From NCBI RefSeq assembly GCF_027579695.1, contig NC_083571.1, positions 72,735,279 to 72,799,278 of the forward strand: 64,000 nucleotides of DNA, read 5' to 3'. Below are positions 62,743 through 64,000 of this stretch, piece after piece. Source of the stretch: Neoarius graeffei (taxonomy: Eukaryota; Chordata; Actinopteri; Siluriformes; Ariidae). Made by a program: the position numbers and the translations under genes. The notes below the pieces were generated by a model. The model was not told the DNA's origin and did no database searches. It saw only the letters and a program-made list of their open reading frames with translations. Position 1 is the stretch's first letter. Every line of letters begins with the position of its first letter.

Positions 62743-63149
62743 TGTTAGAACCTGTGTCTGTCTCAGTTCAGATGCGTTGACGTAAGAGCGCTCTGGAGCA
62801 GGGAGAAAACAAACCACACGAATGAAATCAATCTGGTTTATTCAGGCACTGCTCAGTGATACACAAAAAGAGCAGGGTTTATATACATCAGAAGCTTTCG
62901 TGACAAGATAGGTAAGGGGCCCGGGGGCACAAGGTGAACTCGCCAGATAAGGAGTCGTTTTTATTATACATGAAAGAGCAGAATGTACACCCCCTAGAAC
63001 AGGAGGGTCCAGGAATGTGGTTTCAGCGAAACTAGAAGGTACAGAGAAGAGCAGAAGAGTATGTTCTCGCGGCTATGCACGTTTACCAGGATGTGAACAG
63101 GTCATAAGTTCAGTACAGCTATGCACGAGAACACACATACAATCTTACA
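62743..63149 (-). repeat. ERV 2, 5' LTR
   Basis: 407 bp, read as identical to the 3' LTR. Confidence 0.95.
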
Positions 63150-63390
63150 CTTTTTATCCAGATAGAAGCTTTAAAAGGTGAGCTTTGATACTTCTTAGAT
63201 TTGAACTCAAACCCTTCTGGGTTTTTATTTATTTATTTTTTTTTCCAATTTGATTTAAACTGTCTGCCGATAACTCATAAACCGAATCATTTCTATAATA
63301 AAATTAATGAATAAAAATCTGAATTGATTCCTTTTGATGCTTTATTTTATCCAGAAACCCTGCTGAGTGAAATTTTATTTTCTCTTCTAT
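63150..63390 (+). other. GLB1 intron 12 resumes; no exon seen
   Basis: No sequence matching the next GLB1 exon was found before the window end. Confidence 0.55.
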
Positions 63391-63393
63391 ACG

Positions 63394-63674
63394 GTTGTAT
63401 GCAAAAGTTGTTGCAACCCTGGCCAAACTTGCATCTTTTATTGTGTTTTCTTGAAGTAAACTTTTTTCTTCCCCCACATCACAATTACTGCTTACTTGTT
63501 TTGTTGTTTAGTCAATCCAATTTGAGCTAAATCTGCATTAAAATTTGCAGCAAATTATCATTATCGTTTTTAAATAATTTGCTGCAGAGGTCATGTTTTC
63601 GTCTTTTCACATCAGAAATCAACAAAATGTGTGATTTTTAAACAGGGGTGCAAAAACTTTTTTGCATACTTTTG
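63394..63674. mobile_element. Small Tc1-like MITE
   Basis: Inverted ends GTATGCAAAAGTTGTTGCAACC (left, with mismatches) and GTATGCAAAAAAGTTTTTGCACC (right, read inward). Confidence 0.65.
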
Positions 63675-63706
63675 CTATAGAAAAATCCCATAGTGACTGT
63701 AACATT

Positions 63707-64000
63707 GGGGGTGGCACGGTGGTGTAGTGGTTAGCGCTGTCTCCTCACAGCAAGAAGGTCCGGGTTCGAGCCCCGTGGCAGGCGAGGGCCTTTCTGTGTG
63801 GAGTTTGCATGTTTTCCCCGTGTCTGCGTGGGTTTCGTCTGGGTGCTCCGGTTTCCCCCACAGTCCAAAGACATGCAGGTTAGGTTAACTGGTGACTCTA
63901 AATTGACCGTAGGTGTGAATGCGAGTGTGAATGGTTGTCTGTGTCTATGTGTCAGCCCTGTGATGACCTGGCGACTTGTCCAGGGTGTATCCCGCCTCTC
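63707..64000 (+). mobile_element. tRNA-derived SINE, cut by the window end
   Basis: Complete head with A and B boxes (GTGGTGTAGTGG, GGGTTCGAGCCC); 3' end lies beyond the window. Confidence 0.94.

Larger units (their letters stand above)
56423..63149 (-). mobile_element. Endogenous retrovirus 2, recent, env-truncated
   Basis: 6,727 bp with 407-bp LTRs that I read as identical, flanked by CTTTT (56418-56422, 63150-63154). In sense order: 5' LTR, tRNA-Trp primer site, tRNA-like leader, damaged gag, amber codon, full pol, short env start, purine tract, 3' LTR. It is antisense in GLB1 intron 12, 58 bp past the exon 12 donor. The pol resembles gamma/epsilon-type retroviruses. Confidence 0.94.

Noticed and set aside
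63150-63200. Possible GLB1 exon 13 at TTTTTATCCAG followed by a GTGAGC donor
   Set aside because: The short segment between does not match the expected beta-galactosidase sequence.

Overview
This window is vertebrate nuclear DNA, almost certainly from a teleost fish. The species cannot be fixed from sequence alone. The evidence is multi-exon genes with GT-AG introns, many copies of a fish-type tRNA-derived SINE, Tc1-like, hAT, Harbinger-like and ISL2EU-like DNA transposons, L2-like LINE sequence, a Sushi/Tf1-type Ty3/gypsy element and endogenous retroviruses (ERVs). There is no bacterial operon structure, CRISPR array or classical RNA gene.

Layout. 1-7406 is a nest of transposons: a Tc1-like element split by an L2-like LINE (itself split by a hAT) and by an ERV (itself carrying a Harbinger-like MITE). 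7977-9491 and 15449-16122 hold two tandem, minus-strand, two-exon genes for small ubiquitin-like proteins ending in a free Gly-Gly. They are separated by an ISL2EU-like transposon, MITEs and SINEs. 18612-31528 is CCDC86 (four exons, minus strand) with repeat-rich introns, including a LINE, a second ISL2EU-like element, a TTAA element and a TIR element carrying an intact 123-residue ORF. 31529-35933 is the intergenic space between the divergent CCDC86 and GLB1 genes. 35934 to past 56364 is the lysosomal beta-galactosidase gene GLB1 (plus strand). Twelve exons are visible; the 3' exons lie beyond the window. Its introns hold an apparently intact Sushi-type retrotransposon (39742-45014), a Tc1 copy (49766-51365), a repeat with a TTAGCATG minisatellite, and a young ERV with identical LTRs (56423-63149), 58 bp beyond the exon 12 donor.

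Functional reading. The host genes are a nucleolar coiled-coil protein, a lysosomal hydrolase with CLEAR-like promoter boxes, and a pair of probably immune-type ubiquitin-like modifiers. Everything else is mobile DNA whose own control signals are readable: a 11-nt self-primer and a -1 frameshift site in the Sushi element, a tRNA-Trp primer site and a gag-pol amber codon in the ERV. The most noteworthy items are the paired single-domain ubiquitin-like genes with a FAT10-like Cys-X-Gly-Gly tail, the tRNA-like modules inside both LTR elements, the TG-repeat splice acceptors of GLB1, and the uncharacterised 123-residue ORF inside a perfect-TIR element.
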